Source of the DNA: Candidatus Eiseniibacteriota bacterium
GTDB lineage: Bacteria > Eisenbacteria > RBG-16-71-46 > CAIMUX01
DNA length: 64,000 nucleotides
Reading direction: 5' to 3'
NCBI GenBank assembly: GCA_903844735.1
Contig: CAIMUX010000127.1
Coordinates: 24,861 to 88,860, forward strand
Shown here: in pieces, positions 1 to 9,066 of the stretch
Layout of the letters: each line of letters starts with the position of its first letter
How positions within the stretch are numbered: position 1 is the first letter of the stretch
Notes under the pieces: model-generated
Told to the model about the DNA's origin: nothing
What the model saw: the letters and a program-made list of their open reading frames with translations, nothing else
The model's database searches: none
Program-made: the position numbers and the translations under genes

Positions 1-301
1 ACAAGCCGGTATCAAGGACTGAACGTAGCGTCCGATCAAAAGCACAAGCCCGTATCAAGGCCTGAACGTGGCGTCCGACAAAAAGCACAAGCCCGTATCA
101 AGGCCTGAACGCGGCGTCCGACAAGAAGCACAGGCCCGTATCAAGGCCTGAACGTGGCGTCCGACAAAAAGCACAAGCCCGTATCAAGGCCTGAACGCGG
201 CGTCCGACAAGAAGCACAAGCCCGTATCAAGGCCTGAACGTGGCGTCCGACAAGAAGCACAAGCCCGTATCAAGGACTGAACATGGCGTATGCGCCGACG
301 C
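1..301. repeat. 43-bp tandem repeat array (minisatellite), about 7 units
   Basis: Seven head-to-tail units of 43 bp start at 1, 44, 87, 130, 173, 216 and 259; the last is degenerate. There are no spacers, so this is not a CRISPR array. Two unit variants alternate (GTGGCG...AAAAAGC versus GCGGCG...AAGAAGC in units 2 to 5), so the recent amplification step was probably an 86-bp dimer. The period is not a multiple of three and no open frame crosses it. The array begins at the window edge, so its true size is unknown. Confidence 0.9.
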
Positions 302-330
302 ACACGCCGCTGTCAAGGGTTGACCATAGC

Positions 331-456
331 GTCTGCGTCAGCCTTTCCGCCATTTTGGGGTTGGGTAGAGACGTCTGCGTCAGCTTTTCCGCCATTTTGG
401 GGTTGGGTAGAGGCATCTCCGTGAGCCTTCTCGCCTCCTTGGGGCTCAGCCGACGC
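331..456. repeat. 42-bp degenerate tandem repeat, three units
   Basis: Three units of 42 bp start at 331, 373 and 415 around GTCTGCGTCAGC...CCATTTTGGGGTTGGGTAGA; the third is diverged. They share the GCGTC register with the 43-bp array to their left, so the two look like one long array that drifted to a codon-compatible period. Both strands carry short open frames through it that encode 14-residue repeats, but no ribosome site or family supports a gene. 457-665 holds no recognisable gene. Confidence 0.75.
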
Positions 457-665
457 CTCTACTTCCGCACGGTCGAGCCGAGAAGAGTTCGACAGTTCCG
501 AATGTAGCGTCTGGCTTCCACTCGGCGGCACTCGGTCACACCTTCTGCTTCGGTGGCGGCTCCTCTACCCAGTCGCGGGCTAGGACAGGACGGAACCGCC
601 CCGCGTGATGCTCGGTCGCGACCGACCCGCCGCGGAAGACCCGCGGGGCTGAACTGGTCCGTTCC

Positions 666-1616
666 TCAGGCCTTCCTGCCGTTTCGATCGATGCGGACCG
701 ACTTCGTCTCGTTGAGCACCTTCGTGTACGGCGGGACCGAATCGGTCACCCATGTGTTGCCGCCGATCACCGCGCCTTGGCCGATGACGGTGTTCCCGCC
801 GAGGATTGTCGCCCCGGCATAGATGACGACCCCTTCCTCTAGCGTCGGGTGCCGCTTCGCGCCGCGGATGATCTTGCCGCGCTCGTCCTTTGGGAACGAG
901 AGAGCTCCGAGGGTCACGCCCTGGTAGATCTTCACGTTCTCGCCGATGTCAGTCGTCTCGCCGATGACCACCCCGGTCCCATGGTCGATGAAGAACGACT
1001 TGCCGATGCGGGCGCCCGGGTGGATGTCAATGCCGGTCTCGGAATGGGCCCACTCGGTCATGATCCGCGGTAGGAGCGGGACGCCAAGCCGGTGCAGTTC
1101 ATGGGCGATGCGGTAGACCGTGATGGCCCGCAGTCCCGGGTAGGCGAAGATGATCTCGGCCAGGTTGGAGGCGGCCGGGTCGCCGTCGTAGGCGGCCTGG
1201 ACGTCAAAGATCAGCATCCGGCGAAGCTCGGGCAGGCCCGAGAAGAAACTGTCCACCACCGTCTCGGAACGAGCGGCACAGTCGCACTCTTCCTCGCGGC
1301 CTCGGCAATCGAAGAAGAACGCCTGGTAGACCTGCTCAGAGAGCTCATCGGCGACGCTGTCGAGAATGGCGCCAACGTGGAAAGCCACGTTCTCCTGGGT
1401 CAAGTGCTGGACCCCATGGTATCCGGGGTAGCAGACGGCGAAAAGCATCTCCAGGATCCGCCGCGCGGACTCGCGCGATGGCAACCGAAGGTCCGGGTCG
1501 ATGTTGTGCGCCACAATCCCACCGGAGTCGTACGTCTCCACAACCCGGCTCGTGATCTCCCTCAACTTGTCCGAGAGTGGATGGCGTTTCAAAGCGTGCC
1601 TCCCCGTGTTCGTCAT
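666..1616 (-). CDS. cysE: Serine O-acetyltransferase (CysE/EpsC type)
   Basis: Predicted to transfer acetyl from acetyl-CoA to L-serine, giving O-acetylserine, the first step of cysteine synthesis in the cytoplasm. The 316-residue protein has an alpha-helical N-terminal domain, the acidic DGDPAA segment near residue 146, and a C-terminal left-handed hexapeptide beta-helix. GIDIHPGARIG (Asp197) and FIDHGTGVVIGE (His212) match the catalytic Asp/His dyad of the family, followed by VKIYQGVTLGA. The length fits the longer EpsC-like bacterial form rather than the ~270-residue enteric one. No cysK lies nearby. No strong ribosome site precedes the ATG. Divergent from the gamma-glutamyltransferase gene; a glutathione/cysteine link between the two is only inferred. 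Confidence 0.93.
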   Translation of the reverse strand: MTNTGRHALKRHPLSDKLREITSRVVETYDSGGIVAHNIDPDLRLPSRESARRILEMLFAVCYPGYHGVQHLTQENVAFHVGAILDSVADELSEQVYQAFFFDCRGREEECDCAARSETVVDSFFSGLPELRRMLIFDVQAAYDGDPAASNLAEIIFAYPGLRAITVYRIAHELHRLGVPLLPRIMTEWAHSETGIDIHPGARIGKSFFIDHGTGVVIGETTDIGENVKIYQGVTLGALSFPKDERGKIIRGAKRHPTLEEGVVIYAGATILGGNTVIGQGAVIGGNTWVTDSVPPYTKVLNETKSVRIDRNGRKA

Positions 1617-1921
1617 CGAGCCGTCGTCCGCGCCAACGAGACCGGCGAACCGGACCCGGGTGGGCCTTCTTGATATCGGCCCACGACTGGATGCAAGCGA
1701 CCTCGCAACCGCGAGCCGGGCCAGTGCGGGCCCGCCAGCTCGCCAGCCCGAGCCAGTCAGCCCGGGCCCGCCAGCCCGTCAGCCGCCCAGCTATCCAACC
1801 AGCCACTGAAACACAGTATCACAGGCCAAACGCTCTCTGCAGTCACACGAAAGAAGCTACTTCGAGAGCAGGACGGAATTCCGCTGGTGCGCGGCTCAGG
1901 GTTGGGCGACCATCATCCGTC
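1617..1921. other. Divergent intergenic region between cysE and the gamma-glutamyltransferase gene
   Basis: 305 bp without a convincing gene. About 1735-1800 is a run of short imperfect repeats rich in CAGCCCG/CCAGC. It must contain promoters for both divergent genes, but I see no convincing -35/-10 or -24/-12 pair and no clear ribosome site for the plus-strand gene. Confidence 0.5.
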
Positions 1922-3838
1922 ATGATCCTTCGTCCACCCAGCCTCGCTCGCCGCGGCATGGTCGTAGCCTCACACCCGATGGCCGCCGAGGCCGGAACGC
2001 GGATGCTCAGGGCCGGCGGCCATGCGGTGGATGCCGCTATCGCGGCTGGGGCGGTTCTCTCCGTGGTAGAGCCCTCGGCCAGCGGACCCGGCGGCGATGC
2101 TTTCCTTCTCATCTGGGATCGGTCGGATGGTGTGGTCTCGGCCATCAACGGCAGCGGCGCCGCACCGGCGGGGCTCAGCGTGGATCGCTTCGCGGGGATG
2201 GCCGCGGTGCCGTCGCGGGGCGTGGCATCCCTCACCGTGCCCGGGTGTGTGGCGGCGTGGTACGAAGCCTGGTACGGCTGGGGACGCCTCTCCTGGCGGG
2301 AATTGTTCGCGCCAGCCATCGCCCTGGCTGAGGAAGGGTTCGCGGTCTCGTGGCGCCTGGCCCGCGTGCTGCGACGCGAGCGGGCAGTGTTGGCGGCCGA
2401 TCCCGGGCTGGCATCGCTCTTCCTCCGCGGCGGCCGGCCGCTCGAAGCGGGAGAGATCTGCCGGCCCGAGGCATTGGCGCGCACGCTCAAGGCCATCGCC
2501 CGGGACGGCGCCGAGGCGCTTTCCACGGGTTCCCTCGCGGAACGGCTTTGCCGTGCGGTTCGGGGGGCAGGTGGCGTGCTCACGGTCGCGGATCTTGAAG
2601 ACCACGAATCTGAACTGCACAGCGCGGTGGAGGTGCCGGTGCGTGGGTCGGTGGCCGTGCCGCCGGCCGAGAGCCGGGGCTTCCTCAATGCCATCTCCTC
2701 CGACATGTTCACGCTGTGCGAACAGCCGCTCCCATCCCAGGGCCTTCTTGTGCCGCTGGCCCTGCGGATTCTCGAGGAAACCTGCGCTGACCCTGGACGC
2801 CGCGCGCCTTTCAGACGCTCCGAGATGCACCGGCAGGTCGAGTCGATCCGGGTGGCTTTCGCCGTGCGGGATCTATTTCTCGGCGATCCACGGACGCTAC
2901 CTGTGCCCGAGGCGGAACTGCTCGGCGCGCTGTTCGACACCCACACGGTGACAGCGCTCGCCAATCTCGTAGGCAGGGAGGCTCGGGCGCCGCGGATGGA
3001 AGATCTGACGGCGGTCCTGTCGTGTCGGGGTATCCACTCGACCAACCCATGCAGGTCTCGGGTGCCCGCCTCGGCCTCGCACGCCCGGCCGTTCGCCGAA
3101 GAGGTCATCGAGGCCCTTGCCGCCGCCGGACCGGGACCACGGGCGGTGGTCGAGGCGTACCGCCGGGCGGGCTTCGGCCCCGCCGCACCCGGCGCCGACG
3201 GCGCCGACACCACCTACCTCTGTGCTGTGGATAGCGAAGGAAATGCCGTGGGCCTCATCCAGAGCATCTTCAGCCCGTTCGGCTGTGGATTCCTTGAGCC
3301 GAGCAGCGGGATCATCCTGAACAACCGAGGCGCGGGCTTCTCGCTCGATCAGCGCAGTCCGAACCGTCTGGGGCCGGGGAAGCGCGCGCGACACACGCTC
3401 AACTCGTGGATGCTGCTCGGGCCGGACGGACCGCGCTTTGTGGGAGGGACGCCCGGCGCGCAGAATCAGGTGGTCGTGAACCTGCAGGTGATCCGGGCAC
3501 TGCTTGCGGGAGGACCGCTGTGGGCCGGCCCGCTCCCCATGCGCCCGGAAAAGTGGACCGAGGCTCGCCTCGACCCGCCATCGTCGCTGAGCCCGGATGA
3601 ACTGCTCGCCTCAGTGCTGGAAGCACCTCGGTGGGATCTCGACCCGCTGGGCCGCGTGCGAGTGGAGGCACGGGCGCCGGGGGAATGCCGCCGTCTCCTG
3701 CGCCGGGCCGGACACGAGGCGGTCCGCGGCGGGCCCTGGGAGGGGACCGGGTTCTTTCAAGCGATCCAGTTCGCGGGCAACGGCGTGCTCCTCGGCGCCA
3801 CCGATCCCCGCGGCGAGGGGATCGCGCTGGGGATCTGA
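1922..3838 (+). CDS. Gamma-glutamyltransferase family N-terminal-nucleophile hydrolase
   Basis: Member of the gamma-glutamyltranspeptidase/cephalosporin acylase family, which self-cleaves before a threonine that becomes the nucleophile and then hydrolyses or transfers gamma-glutamyl groups (for example of glutathione). The start of the large subunit, MVVASHPMAAEAGTRMLRAG, is typical, as is AVDAAIAAGAVLSVVEPSASG. The cleavage/nucleophile site is at DTTYLCAVDSEGNAVGL, with Thr430 as predicted nucleophile, followed by SPFGCGF and the small-subunit signature GGTPGAQNQ. The frame is open much further upstream (from 1577), but homology begins at about residue 12 from ATG 1922, so this start was chosen; it lacks a strong ribosome site. 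At 638 residues it is longer than the usual ~560. No signal peptide is seen, unusual for periplasmic GGT, so a cytoplasmic acylase-like role is possible. Confidence 0.85.
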   Translation: MILRPPSLARRGMVVASHPMAAEAGTRMLRAGGHAVDAAIAAGAVLSVVEPSASGPGGDAFLLIWDRSDGVVSAINGSGAAPAGLSVDRFAGMAAVPSRGVASLTVPGCVAAWYEAWYGWGRLSWRELFAPAIALAEEGFAVSWRLARVLRRERAVLAADPGLASLFLRGGRPLEAGEICRPEALARTLKAIARDGAEALSTGSLAERLCRAVRGAGGVLTVADLEDHESELHSAVEVPVRGSVAVPPAESRGFLNAISSDMFTLCEQPLPSQGLLVPLALRILEETCADPGRRAPFRRSEMHRQVESIRVAFAVRDLFLGDPRTLPVPEAELLGALFDTHTVTALANLVGREARAPRMEDLTAVLSCRGIHSTNPCRSRVPASASHARPFAEEVIEALAAAGPGPRAVVEAYRRAGFGPAAPGADGADTTYLCAVDSEGNAVGLIQSIFSPFGCGFLEPSSGIILNNRGAGFSLDQRSPNRLGPGKRARHTLNSWMLLGPDGPRFVGGTPGAQNQVVVNLQVIRALLAGGPLWAGPLPMRPEKWTEARLDPPSSLSPDELLASVLEAPRWDLDPLGRVRVEARAPGECRRLLRRAGHEAVRGGPWEGTGFFQAIQFAGNGVLLGATDPRGEGIALGI

Positions 3839-3892
3839 CATGAGCGCCGGCGCGAACGCGGGCCTGCGTATCGGGAGGGGAGGCATCTCGTC

Positions 3893-5917
3893 GTGAACCC
3901 ATGGGTCTTCCTGATTCTCTGCGTGGCCGCGGGCGGCGCGCTCCTCGCGCAGCCGGGTCCGTTACGATTTCGCGGCTCGACCCTCCTCGGCTTTCTCCTG
4001 GTGACCCTGGGGATGACCTCGCCGTTGCCGCTCCACCTCACCCGCATGATGCTGACCAGCAGCGGGGGCAGTGACGCCTTCATCGGCGCCTGGAACCTAT
4101 GGTGGACCCGCACCGCCGCCACCCAGGGGGTGAATCCGCTGTTCTGTGGATGGCTTTTCTATCCCGAGGGCACGAGCCTCGCCCTCCACACCTACAGCCT
4201 CACCTACGGCGTGTTGACCCTGCCCCTGCAGTGGCTGCTTCCTCTGGTCATGCCTGGAGGTCTGGCCGGCGCCGGCCCTCTCGGCCCTCTTTTTGTCGTG
4301 TACAACCTGGTGCTGCTCGGGTCATTCACCGCGACCGGGTACTTCACCTACCGGCTCGCCCTACTTGTGACCCGGCACCGCACCGCTGCCATTCTCGCGG
4401 GTCTGCTTTTTGCATATACGAACTACCGGTTCGCGAATACGGTGCGTCTCGATGTGCTGGGCACCGAATTCCTGGTGCTGGCGCTCTGGGCCTGGGTGGC
4501 ACTCCTGCGCCGGCCGCATCCGCGCGGACTGTCGGCGCTCTGTGGCTCCTTGGTGCTTCTGGCCTACAGTTCGCTCGACTACACCGCCTGCGCCGTGATT
4601 CTCTTCCTCGTGGCCGGAATCGCGGAGATCGTGGTGCGGGCCACCGGCGCGGGGCGGGGTCGACGCGAAGGGAACGGTGACGCGGACGCCGCGACATCAC
4701 CCCGCGGGGCCGACGCCACGCCAAACGCCACCTCACGTTCCTGGACGCCGGAACCCGAGCCTCTGCACAGAAAGCGAGACTGGCTCGGAGCGATTCTCCT
4801 TTCGGGGCTGGGAGGCGCGCTACTCCTACTGCCCCTCGTGCTGGGAGTGCTCCAGCGACTTCGCCAGGGCGGCACCGGCTTTGATCCCCGGCTCGCGGCG
4901 TTCTCCTCAGCCGATCTGCTCGATTTCTTGTTGCCGAACCCGCGGCACCCGATTTCCGGCCGGCTCTTCGCGGGGATCTCTGCCCGGTTGCACAACGGCG
5001 ATGCCGGGTTCGGGCAGTCGATCGGCTGGGTGGCACTGGGGCTCTTCGTGATCGCGGTGGGATCGAATTTCCGTGCGCGGACAGGGCGCCGCTGGTTCTG
5101 GGGCTTTCTGATCTTCTTCGTCCTGTCGCTGGGGCCGTCACTGCATTTGGGGGGGCACGTGCTGGAGAACCCCCCGTTGCCGCAGGCACTGCTGTCGAAA
5201 GCCATGCCGTTCCTGGCCGGCTCGCGAATGCCGATCCGCTACATAGCACCCGCCTCGCTCTGCTTCGCTCTCGCCGTGGCTTGTGGTTGGGCGGCGCTAC
5301 GGCGGCGCCAGGGTTTCGCCGACCCCTCTGCAGCGCGACCCGGCGCGACCCGCATCGAGGTCATCGTCGGGGCCGCCCTCCTCTTCGAGTCGCTGGCGGC
5401 GCCGATGCCGTTGCTGCGAGTACCCGTCCCGGAGATCTACGGACAGATCCCACCCACGCCCGGGTACTACGCCCTCGCCGTGATCCCCGGCCTGGCCGCG
5501 CGCGAGTCGATGCTCTACCAGGTGGTTCACCGCCAGAGGCTGGTGCAGAGCGTGGAGACGGCAATCCCGCTGTACACGCCGCGGCCGCCGAGCCCATTCG
5601 ACACTGCGCGCTGGGAGGCGCTCATGCAGAACCTCGGCACCCCGGGCTGGATCGAATCCCAGCCCGACGAGAGCCGCGCCCAGGTCATCGGTTCGCTGCG
5701 GCAGATTCTGAGCGACGCAAAAGTCCGATGGGTGCTCTTGCAACGAACGCGTCCGGTTCTGGCGCGCGATGGGCTGAGCTTCAACATCGAACCGATCTGT
5801 GACGAGACGGCGTTCACCGCGTCCCGGGAGAACCTGCGGCGACTGTGGCCTACGCATGAGCGCGAGGTCGGCGACGCGGTGCTGTTCATGTTCGAGACGA
5901 CGGAGATTCAGGAGTAG
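3893..5917 (+). CDS. Polytopic membrane protein, GT-C-like architecture
   Basis: A 674-residue protein with roughly a dozen hydrophobic segments from residue 2 onward and a hydrophilic C-terminal domain after about residue 520. An acidic residue in the first loop (GGSDAFIGAWNLWWTRTA), followed by NPLFCGWLFYPEGTSLALHT, resembles large membrane glycosyltransferase-like (GT-C fold) proteins that use polyprenyl-linked sugars, but I cannot name a substrate. The GTG start at 3893 follows GGGAGGGGAGG at about 3872-3882. It lies 54 bp after the gamma-glutamyltransferase gene and is probably co-transcribed. Residues about 250-290 form a charged, low-complexity cytoplasmic loop. Confidence 0.6.
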   Translation: MNPWVFLILCVAAGGALLAQPGPLRFRGSTLLGFLLVTLGMTSPLPLHLTRMMLTSSGGSDAFIGAWNLWWTRTAATQGVNPLFCGWLFYPEGTSLALHTYSLTYGVLTLPLQWLLPLVMPGGLAGAGPLGPLFVVYNLVLLGSFTATGYFTYRLALLVTRHRTAAILAGLLFAYTNYRFANTVRLDVLGTEFLVLALWAWVALLRRPHPRGLSALCGSLVLLAYSSLDYTACAVILFLVAGIAEIVVRATGAGRGRREGNGDADAATSPRGADATPNATSRSWTPEPEPLHRKRDWLGAILLSGLGGALLLLPLVLGVLQRLRQGGTGFDPRLAAFSSADLLDFLLPNPRHPISGRLFAGISARLHNGDAGFGQSIGWVALGLFVIAVGSNFRARTGRRWFWGFLIFFVLSLGPSLHLGGHVLENPPLPQALLSKAMPFLAGSRMPIRYIAPASLCFALAVACGWAALRRRQGFADPSAARPGATRIEVIVGAALLFESLAAPMPLLRVPVPEIYGQIPPTPGYYALAVIPGLAARESMLYQVVHRQRLVQSVETAIPLYTPRPPSPFDTARWEALMQNLGTPGWIESQPDESRAQVIGSLRQILSDAKVRWVLLQRTRPVLARDGLSFNIEPICDETAFTASRENLRRLWPTHEREVGDAVLFMFETTEIQE

Positions 5918-5928
5918 AGATCGGAGCC

Positions 5929-6102
5929 ATGACAGACAGAGGGGCACTCTGGATCTGCCGGCCGAAACACGCTTCCGGCATCGCCACCGACCTCACACAG
6001 GTGACCGTGCGCCGCATCGGCACGGCCGCCGGCCTTGTAGACTTCAAGGTCGCCGCCATCGACGCTACCTGGTCCCGGCTCCGCTTCGCGAGGAAACGGT
6101 GA
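5929..6102 (+). pseudogene. DUF3052-type C-terminal fragment (57 codons)
   Basis: An ATG at 5929 opens a 57-codon frame ending at TGA 6100-6102. It reads RGALWICRPKHASGIATDL, then AAGLVDFKVAAIDATWSRLR, which I recognise as the last third of DUF3052 proteins (the family usually ends in WVAWPKKASG...TDLTE...GLVDVKVCAVDETWSGL). The usual ~80-100 N-terminal residues are absent: 11 bp upstream is the stop of the membrane-protein gene. A GGAG sits just before the ATG, so a short product could be made, but a 5'-truncated remnant is the simplest reading. Confidence 0.65.
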
Positions 6103-6447
6103 GCCCCGACACTCCCTTCGCCCATCACGCGACCCTGGTGGAACTGATTCGCTCCCACTATCGGCTACGGTGAAACGGCGTCCACGATCCGAAGCACGGG
6201 TGGCGCGGGGCCTCCAGGAAGAGTAGGACACTCAAGACGTTCCCCTACGCACCCGGGATCACCTGCAAGGCCTGCAACGCAACTCATTGTTTTCGTGAAC
6301 GATAGACCGGTCCGGCCAAGGCCGCCTGAGCGACAGCGTCGCGTCTTCCGACGGTGCACCGGTTCCGCGAACCCCAGGCGCAGCATCCTCCGTATGGCAC
6401 CCCGGAGTCTCCGGGGACCATTCCATGGAAGCAAGAGGAGCGAACTG
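6103..6447. other. Non-coding or decayed DNA upstream of the MBL-fold gene
   Basis: About 345 bp. A GTG at 6099 overlapping the DUF3052 stop opens a short frame ending at 6173 (SPDTPFAHHATLVELIRSHY), which could be the N-terminus of another truncated gene but is too short to identify. The rest contains no supported gene, terminator or promoter that I can recognise. Confidence 0.4.
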
Positions 6448-7416
6448 ATGAACGTGCATCACCGTCCCACCCGCGTCACAATGATCGGTCACAGCACGGT
6501 CCTGATTGAGATAGGCGGGAAGCGGATCCTGACCGACCCGTTCTTCGGAACCCACGGCAACCCGGCGTATCGACGCATTGGGCCGCCGGCCTTCACCCGC
6601 CGGAAGATGGCCGACGTGGACTTGGTGCTTCTCTCCCACGATCACTGGGATCACTTCGATCGTCGTTTCTTCCGGATGCTGCCGACGTCGGTGCCGGTGG
6701 TCGTCCCCGCCCTTGCCAGCGGCTGGATGCGGATTCGCGGCGTGCGCCGCCCCGTGGGGATCCGGTGCTGGGAAAGCCTGCGGCACCACGGCATCGCCAT
6801 ATGGAGCGTACCGGCCTCCCACTTCTGTGTGGCCCAAGGGTTCGTCATCGAGCACGGCCCACAGCGAATCTACTTCGCAGGCGACACGTTCCACGGGCGT
6901 TTTCACGAGAGGATCGCGCGCGAGCTGGCGCCCACGGTAGCACTGCTGCCGGTGACCACGTATCGCCTGCCCATGACCATGGGCGAGGACCATGCGGTAC
7001 GGGCGGTGACCGATCTGCAGTCCCAGGTGGTGATCCCGATCCACCTCGGTCTTGAACCGCGCTCCCCGCTCCTACGCAGCTCCCAGACCGTGGGGCAGTT
7101 CGCGAAGAAACTGCACCGAGCCGCTCCGAGCGTCCAGGTAGTGCACCTCCACGAGGGTGAAAGCTGGGAATCGGAGCACGAGACGGAAGCGAAGAACGAC
7201 GTCGCCGGCGATCCTGCCAACCGCGCCCCCGCGGTCCCGCCCCCGGGTCCGGGACCGCGGCCGCCCCACGACCGCCGTCTCGCTCCGCTCGTGTTCCGCA
7301 TGAGCGGCCATCGGGCCGGCGTCGACGCCCTGACTGACGCAGTGGGAGGGTGCGCCGACCGGGCCGACCGCGCCGACCGCCGCACGGCACCCTGTGCTGC
7401 GCCGCCGGCGGCGTAG
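6448..7416 (+). CDS. MBL-fold metal-dependent hydrolase (UlaG/NAPE-PLD-like branch)
   Basis: Metallo-beta-lactamase-fold protein of 322 residues. The N-terminus TMIGHSTVLIEIGGKRILTD and DPFFGTHGNP match the branch that includes UlaG-like lactonases and NAPE-phospholipase-D-like hydrolases. The zinc-binding motif SHDHWDHFD lies at residues 63-71; later ligands are likely His (ASHFC), Asp (YFAGDTFHG) and His (VIPIHLG). Substrate is not predictable. ATG 6448 follows AGAGGAG with good spacing; the frame is open further upstream without homology. The last ~70 residues are Pro/Arg-rich low complexity and probably an unstructured tail. It faces the peptide transporter gene convergently. Confidence 0.82.
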   Translation: MNVHHRPTRVTMIGHSTVLIEIGGKRILTDPFFGTHGNPAYRRIGPPAFTRRKMADVDLVLLSHDHWDHFDRRFFRMLPTSVPVVVPALASGWMRIRGVRRPVGIRCWESLRHHGIAIWSVPASHFCVAQGFVIEHGPQRIYFAGDTFHGRFHERIARELAPTVALLPVTTYRLPMTMGEDHAVRAVTDLQSQVVIPIHLGLEPRSPLLRSSQTVGQFAKKLHRAAPSVQVVHLHEGESWESEHETEAKNDVAGDPANRAPAVPPPGPGPRPPHDRRLAPLVFRMSGHRAGVDALTDAVGGCADRADRADRRTAPCAAPPAA

Positions 7417-7477
7417 AAAGGTCCACGAAAGACGCCCGGGGGCGAGGTTCTCCGGCAATTTGTCGTCCGCGCCGTGC

Positions 7478-8878
7478 CTACTCGTGCCGCGAAACCACCC
7501 TGCGGATCGGCTTCGAGAACGCCAGCATGGCGAACCCCGCGGTCAGTCCCAGCATCGTGAGCATCAGGAAGAAGCTGGTGTGTGCCATCTTCTCCCAGTA
7601 CGTACCGAGATAGCCGGATAGGTAGTTACCGAAGAAGCTGGAGAGGAACCAGACTCCCATCATCATGGAGACGATTCGCGCCGGCGCCACCTTCGTCACC
7701 AGCGACAGGCCGATAGGTGACAGGAAGAGCTCGCCGATGGTGATGATGAAGGTCGTGCTGGCCAGCCACATGACGTTCCGCCGCACCTCCGGCGTCATCC
7801 CCTGGGCGGCGATGATCATGATGATGTAGGAAAGCCCCAGCAGGAAGCAGCCGATGGCCATTTTCTGCACGCTGTCGGGCTCCTTCCCTCGCCGCGCCTG
7901 CCACGCCCAGATCATGTTCAGCAGCGGCGCAAAGGCAAAGATCATGATCGGGTTGAACGATTGGAACCAGGTCGATGGCATCGTCCAGCCGAAAATATTC
8001 CAATTCGTGTTCTGATCGGCCCAGAGCTGCATGGTGTTCCCCTGCTGCTCGTAGCATCCCCAGAACACAATGTTGAGGCCGCAGAGAATGATGAGGGCCC
8101 AGACACGCTTCCACTCGTCCTTGGTCAGCGGCTCTTTCACCTTGGGGCCGGCGGCGGACTTAGTCTTCGAGATGTTGTCCTCGACGAGGTACTTCTGACC
8201 TGTCAGGTAGATGATCAGCCCGATGATCATCCCGACGCCCGCCGCGCCAAAGCCATAGTGCCATCCGACTTTCTGGCCCAAGGTTCCGCAGACGAGCGGA
8301 GAGAAGAAGGCACCCAGGTTGATCCCCATGTAGAAGATCGTGAACGCCCCGTCGCGGCGCGAGTCCCCCGCGGGATAGAGGCTGCCGACCTGGGTCGAGA
8401 TGTTCGGCTTGAACGCCCCGTTGCCGAAGATCAGGAACATCAGCGCCACGAAGAAGAGGCCCTCCACCGCCATGAGAAAGTGGCCGATGGCCATGAGAAC
8501 AGCGCCAAGGACGACGGTCTTGCGCTGGCCCAGGATCTTGTCGGCGAGCAACCCGCCGAAGAACGGCGTGAGGTAGACGAACGCGGTGTACAACCCGTAG
8601 ATCTGCGAGGAGAGCGGCTGTGTCCCCAGCGGCCCGAAGATCGACTCCAGCGTCCCTTTGATCGCGTTGAACCCGAGAACCTCCCGCCCGACGTCCGGCT
8701 TGATGAATAGGTAGTTCACCATGTAGAGGACGAGCAGCGAGCGCATCCCGTAGTAGGAAAAGCGTTCCCACATCTCGGTGAAGAAGAGGACGAAGAGTCC
8801 GACGGGGTGGCCGAAGATCGTGCGTCCGCCCCCCGGAAGGGTCGCGGTGCGTCCGGGAGAACTCGGGGAGAAGCTCAT
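7478..8878 (-). CDS. POT/PTR-family proton-dependent peptide transporter
   Basis: Predicted inner-membrane symporter importing di-/tripeptides with protons (MFS fold). The 466-residue protein starts with MSFSPSSPG and TM1 carries the family proton/substrate motif EMWERFSYYGMR; other signatures include GGLLADKILGQRKTVV and the TM5 segment GNGAFKPNISTQVG. About 12-14 hydrophobic segments are visible. The frame extends upstream to 8956, but the ATG at 8878 has GGAGATACCAGC before it and begins where homology begins. It is the last gene of the minus-strand glycan/peptide block, 188 bp after the GH20 gene, which fits uptake of peptides left after deglycosylation of glycoproteins. Confidence 0.92.
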   Translation of the reverse strand: MSFSPSSPGRTATLPGGGRTIFGHPVGLFVLFFTEMWERFSYYGMRSLLVLYMVNYLFIKPDVGREVLGFNAIKGTLESIFGPLGTQPLSSQIYGLYTAFVYLTPFFGGLLADKILGQRKTVVLGAVLMAIGHFLMAVEGLFFVALMFLIFGNGAFKPNISTQVGSLYPAGDSRRDGAFTIFYMGINLGAFFSPLVCGTLGQKVGWHYGFGAAGVGMIIGLIIYLTGQKYLVEDNISKTKSAAGPKVKEPLTKDEWKRVWALIILCGLNIVFWGCYEQQGNTMQLWADQNTNWNIFGWTMPSTWFQSFNPIMIFAFAPLLNMIWAWQARRGKEPDSVQKMAIGCFLLGLSYIIMIIAAQGMTPEVRRNVMWLASTTFIITIGELFLSPIGLSLVTKVAPARIVSMMMGVWFLSSFFGNYLSGYLGTYWEKMAHTSFFLMLTMLGLTAGFAMLAFSKPIRRVVSRHE

Positions 8879-9066
8879 GCTGGTATCTCCACGCGGTTTA
8901 GAGGCTGCCTGACAGGATCGAGGGAGACGACCGGGCCGAGCCGGAATCTTCGACACCCTGCCAACCGGTGACGAACGTCCCAGAATATACCATGCTCAGG
9001 CACGGTCACGCCACCTTGGAGGATCCGATGATCGTCCGTCCGTGGATGCGCCGGATGGCACCACGG

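Noticed and set aside
1..301. CRISPR array
   Set aside because: Repeats are contiguous with no unique spacers and the unit is 43 bp head to tail; no cas genes nearby.
313..531. 72-codon minus-strand frame with 14-residue repeats
   Set aside because: It only translates the 42-bp tandem repeat, has no ribosome site or family resemblance, and the opposite strand is equally open.
1577..1921. N-terminal extension of the gamma-glutamyltransferase
   Set aside because: Arg/Pro/Ser-rich translation with no homology, overlapping the divergent cysE start; family similarity begins just after ATG 1922.
7417..7477. Intrinsic terminator between the convergent MBL and POT genes
   Set aside because: No stable stem with a T-tract in the 61-bp gap.
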